Part shown: one piece after another, positions 6,308-8,046 of the stretch
Layout of the letters: the number at the start of each line of letters is the position of its first letter
Numbering within the stretch: position 1 is the first letter of the stretch
NCBI GenBank assembly: GCA_902465755.1
Contig: CABQOK010000052.1
Span: 1-8,046 of the forward strand
Reading direction: 5' to 3'
Length of the DNA: 8,046 nucleotides
DNA from: an uncultured Anaerococcus sp.
GTDB lineage: Bacteria > Bacillota > Clostridia > Tissierellales > Peptoniphilaceae
The notes under the pieces: model-generated
Told to the model about the DNA's origin: nothing
Seen by the model: the letters and a program-made list of their open reading frames with translations, nothing else
Database searches by the model: none
Program-made: the position numbers and the translations under genes

Positions 6308-8046
6308 ATGAGCGAACTAAACCAATTTGATGGGATGAGGATGAAGATCGCATCCGCTGAAAAAATCAGATCATGGTCTCACGGCGAAGTTAAAAAGCCA
6401 GAGACAATCAACTATAGAACCCTAAAACCAGAAAAGGACGGACTTTTCTGTGAGAAAATATTTGGACCAAGCAAAGACTACGAATGTTCTTGTGGTAAAT
6501 ACAAGAGAATCAGATACAAGGGCGTAGTCTGTGAAAAATGTGGAGTAGAAGTAACAAAGTCCAAGGTACGTCGTGAAAGAATGGGCCATATCGAGCTTGC
6601 AGCCCCTGTAAGTCATATTTGGTATTTCAAAGGAATCCCATCCAAAATGGGACTTCTCCTTGACATGAGCCCAAGAGTACTTGAGAAAATCCTATACTTT
6701 GCTTCATATGTTGTAATCAATCCTGGTTCAACAGACTTGATGGAAAAGCAAGAAATCTCTGAAAATGAATATCAAGATGTCCTAGAAGCCTACCCAGATG
6801 ATACAGAATTTAAGGCTGCTATGGGAGCTGAGGCTGTAAAAGAGCTTCTAGCTAACGTAGACCTTAAGAGAGAATACGAGCTTCTCCTAAAAGAGCTTGA
6901 CGAATCAACAGGACAAAAAAAGGTAAGAGTTTCAAGAAGACTAGAAGTAGTAGATGCCTTCCTTACAAGCGGCAACAAACCAGAATGGATGATACTAGAC
7001 GTCCTTCCAGTTATGCCACCAGAATTAAGACCAATGGTTCAGCTTGAAGGTGGAAGATTTGCTACAAGTGACTTAAACGACCTTTATAGACGTGTTATCA
7101 ATAGAAACAACAGACTAAAAAGACTTCTAGATATCGGTGCTCCTGAAATCATCGTTCGTAACGAGAAGAGAATGCTTCAAGAAGCAGTTGACGCCCTAAT
7201 CGATAATGGAAGACGAGGACGTGCTGTAACTGGAGCATCAAATAGAAATATGAAGTCTCTATCTGACCTACTTAAGGGTAAGAGCGGTAGATTTAGGCAA
7301 AACCTTCTAGGTAAGAGAGTTGACTACTCAGGTCGTTCTGTAATCGTAGTAGGACCTGACCTTAAATTTAACCAATGCGGACTTCCACAAGAGATGGCCC
7401 TTGAGCTTTTCAAGCCATTTATTATGAACAAGGTAGTAGATTGTGGAATGGCCCACAACCTAAAATCTGCCAAGAAAATGGTAGAGAAAAAGGACCCAAG
7501 AGTCTATGAAATCCTTGAAGAGGTAATCAAAGATCACCCAGTTTTACTAAACCGTGCCCCTACACTTCACAGACTTGGTATCCAAGCCTTTGAACCAAAA
7601 CTTGTAGCAGGCAAGGCCATGAAGCTTCATCCATTGGCTTGTAACGCCTTCAACGCCGACTTCGACGGTGACCAAATGGCTATCCACTTGCCACTATCTA
7701 ACGAAGCACAAATTGAAGCAAGACTACTAATGATGTCAACTAACAACATCCTAGGTCTTAAAGATGGTAAGCCAATTACAACTCCTTCCCAAGATATGGT
7801 ATTAGGTGCTTATTACCTAACTACTATCAAGAAGGACGCTAAGGGTGAGAATATGACCTTCGAATCATACGATGAGATGATGAAAGCCCTAGAAGCAGGA
7901 TATGTAGAATACCAAGCGAAAGTTAAGGTAAGAGTTAAAAAGAGTAAGGACGATCCAGGTAAGATTGTAGAATCTTCTGTTGGTAGATTTATCTATAACT
8001 CAGGAATTCCACAAGATTTAGGATATGTAAATAGAAAAGAAGATCC
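6308..8046 (+). CDS. rpoC: DNA-directed RNA polymerase subunit beta', N-terminal part (cut by window edge)
   Basis: Beta' subunit of RNA polymerase, holding the catalytic magnesium. From ATG 6308 the frame stays open to the window end, giving 579 codons of a protein usually about 1,180-1,200 residues long in Firmicutes. The N-terminal zinc site is intact with C60, C62, C75 and C78. The clamp and coiled-coil region, which contacts sigma, covers [13 protein letters not shown] and [35 protein letters not shown] starts at 335 and [12 protein letters not shown] at 413. The active-site loop NADFDGDQ (449-456) supplies the three catalytic aspartates D451, D453 and D455. The sequence ends near [20 protein letters not shown], in the funnel/trigger-loop approach. 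It is co-transcribed with rpoB at 8-base spacing. No anomalies are seen; the C-terminal half lies outside the window. Confidence 0.99.
   Translation, partial: MSELNQFDGMRMKIASAEKIRSWSHGEVKKPETINYRTLKPEKDGLFCEKIFGPSKDYECSCGKYKRIRYKGVVCEKCGVEVTKSKVRRERMGHIELAAPVSHIWYFKGIPSKMGLLLDMSPRVLEKILYFASYVVINPGSTDLMEKQEISENEYQDVLEAYPDDTEFKAAMGAEAVKELLANVDLKREYELLLKELDESTGQKKVRVSRRLEVVDAFLTSGNKPEWMILDVLPVMPPELRPMVQLEGGRFATSDLNDLYRRVINRNNRLKRLLDIGAPEIIVRNEKRMLQEAVDALIDNGRRGRAVTGASNRNMKSLSDLLKGKSGRFRQNLLGKRVDYSGRSVIVVGPDLKFNQCGLPQEMALELFKPFIMNKVVDCGMAHNLKSAKKMVEKKDPRVYEILEEVIKDHPVLLNRAPTLHRLGIQAFEPKLVAGKAMKLHPLACNAFNADFDGDQMAIHLPLSNEAQIEARLLMMSTNNILGLKDGKPITTPSQDMVLGAYYLTTIKKDAKGENMTFESYDEMMKALEAGYVEYQAKVKVRVKKSKDDPGKIVESSVGRFIYNSGIPQDLGYVNRKED

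Noticed and set aside
6422..6978. Minus-strand open frames opposite the start of rpoC (6422-6616 and 6790-6978)
   Set aside because: They lie antisense to clearly identified rpoC sequence and lack ribosome sites and family resemblance.

Overview
The window looks like chromosomal DNA of a low-GC Gram-positive (Firmicutes-type) anaerobe. The evidence is AT-rich intergenic DNA, purine-rich Shine-Dalgarno sites before the ATG starts, heavy use of AGA for arginine, a class III fructose-1,6-bisphosphatase, and RNA polymerase subunits that align readily with Bacillus/Clostridia sequences. A peptoniphilus/anaerococcus-like lineage is a plausible guess from sequence flavour only; I cannot confirm it.

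Layout. The left part reads leftward. An unidentified four-helix membrane protein with a long charged tail (1038-1778) is followed by a very long hairpin terminator (about 943-1039), and then by the N-terminal 295 codons of fbp, which runs off the left edge. A short divergent intergenic region (1779-1880) carries back-to-back promoters whose -35 boxes overlap. Rightward from it comes a small nitroreductase-family flavoprotein gene (1881-2390).

The right part is the core transcription operon. A 201-base intergenic region (2391-2591) holds a strong extended -10 promoter, a 9-base inverted repeat around it, and a leader of about 105 nt containing a T-tract and weak hairpins. rpoB (2592-6299) follows complete, and rpoC starts 8 bases after the rpoB stop and runs off the right edge with its catalytic aspartates present. 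rpoB and rpoC encode the two large catalytic subunits of RNA polymerase and are presumably co-transcribed and translated close together.

The genes left of rpoB (gluconeogenic phosphatase, membrane protein, nitroreductase) have no evident functional link to it. The usual rplJ-rplL genes are not immediately upstream, so rpoBC here appears to start from its own promoter. I found no CRISPR array, tRNA, rRNA, transposase, toxin-antitoxin pair or defence system. The points most worth following are the roughly 84-nt hairpin, the rpoB leader, and the unidentified membrane protein. No gene-free stretch exceeds 300 bases.
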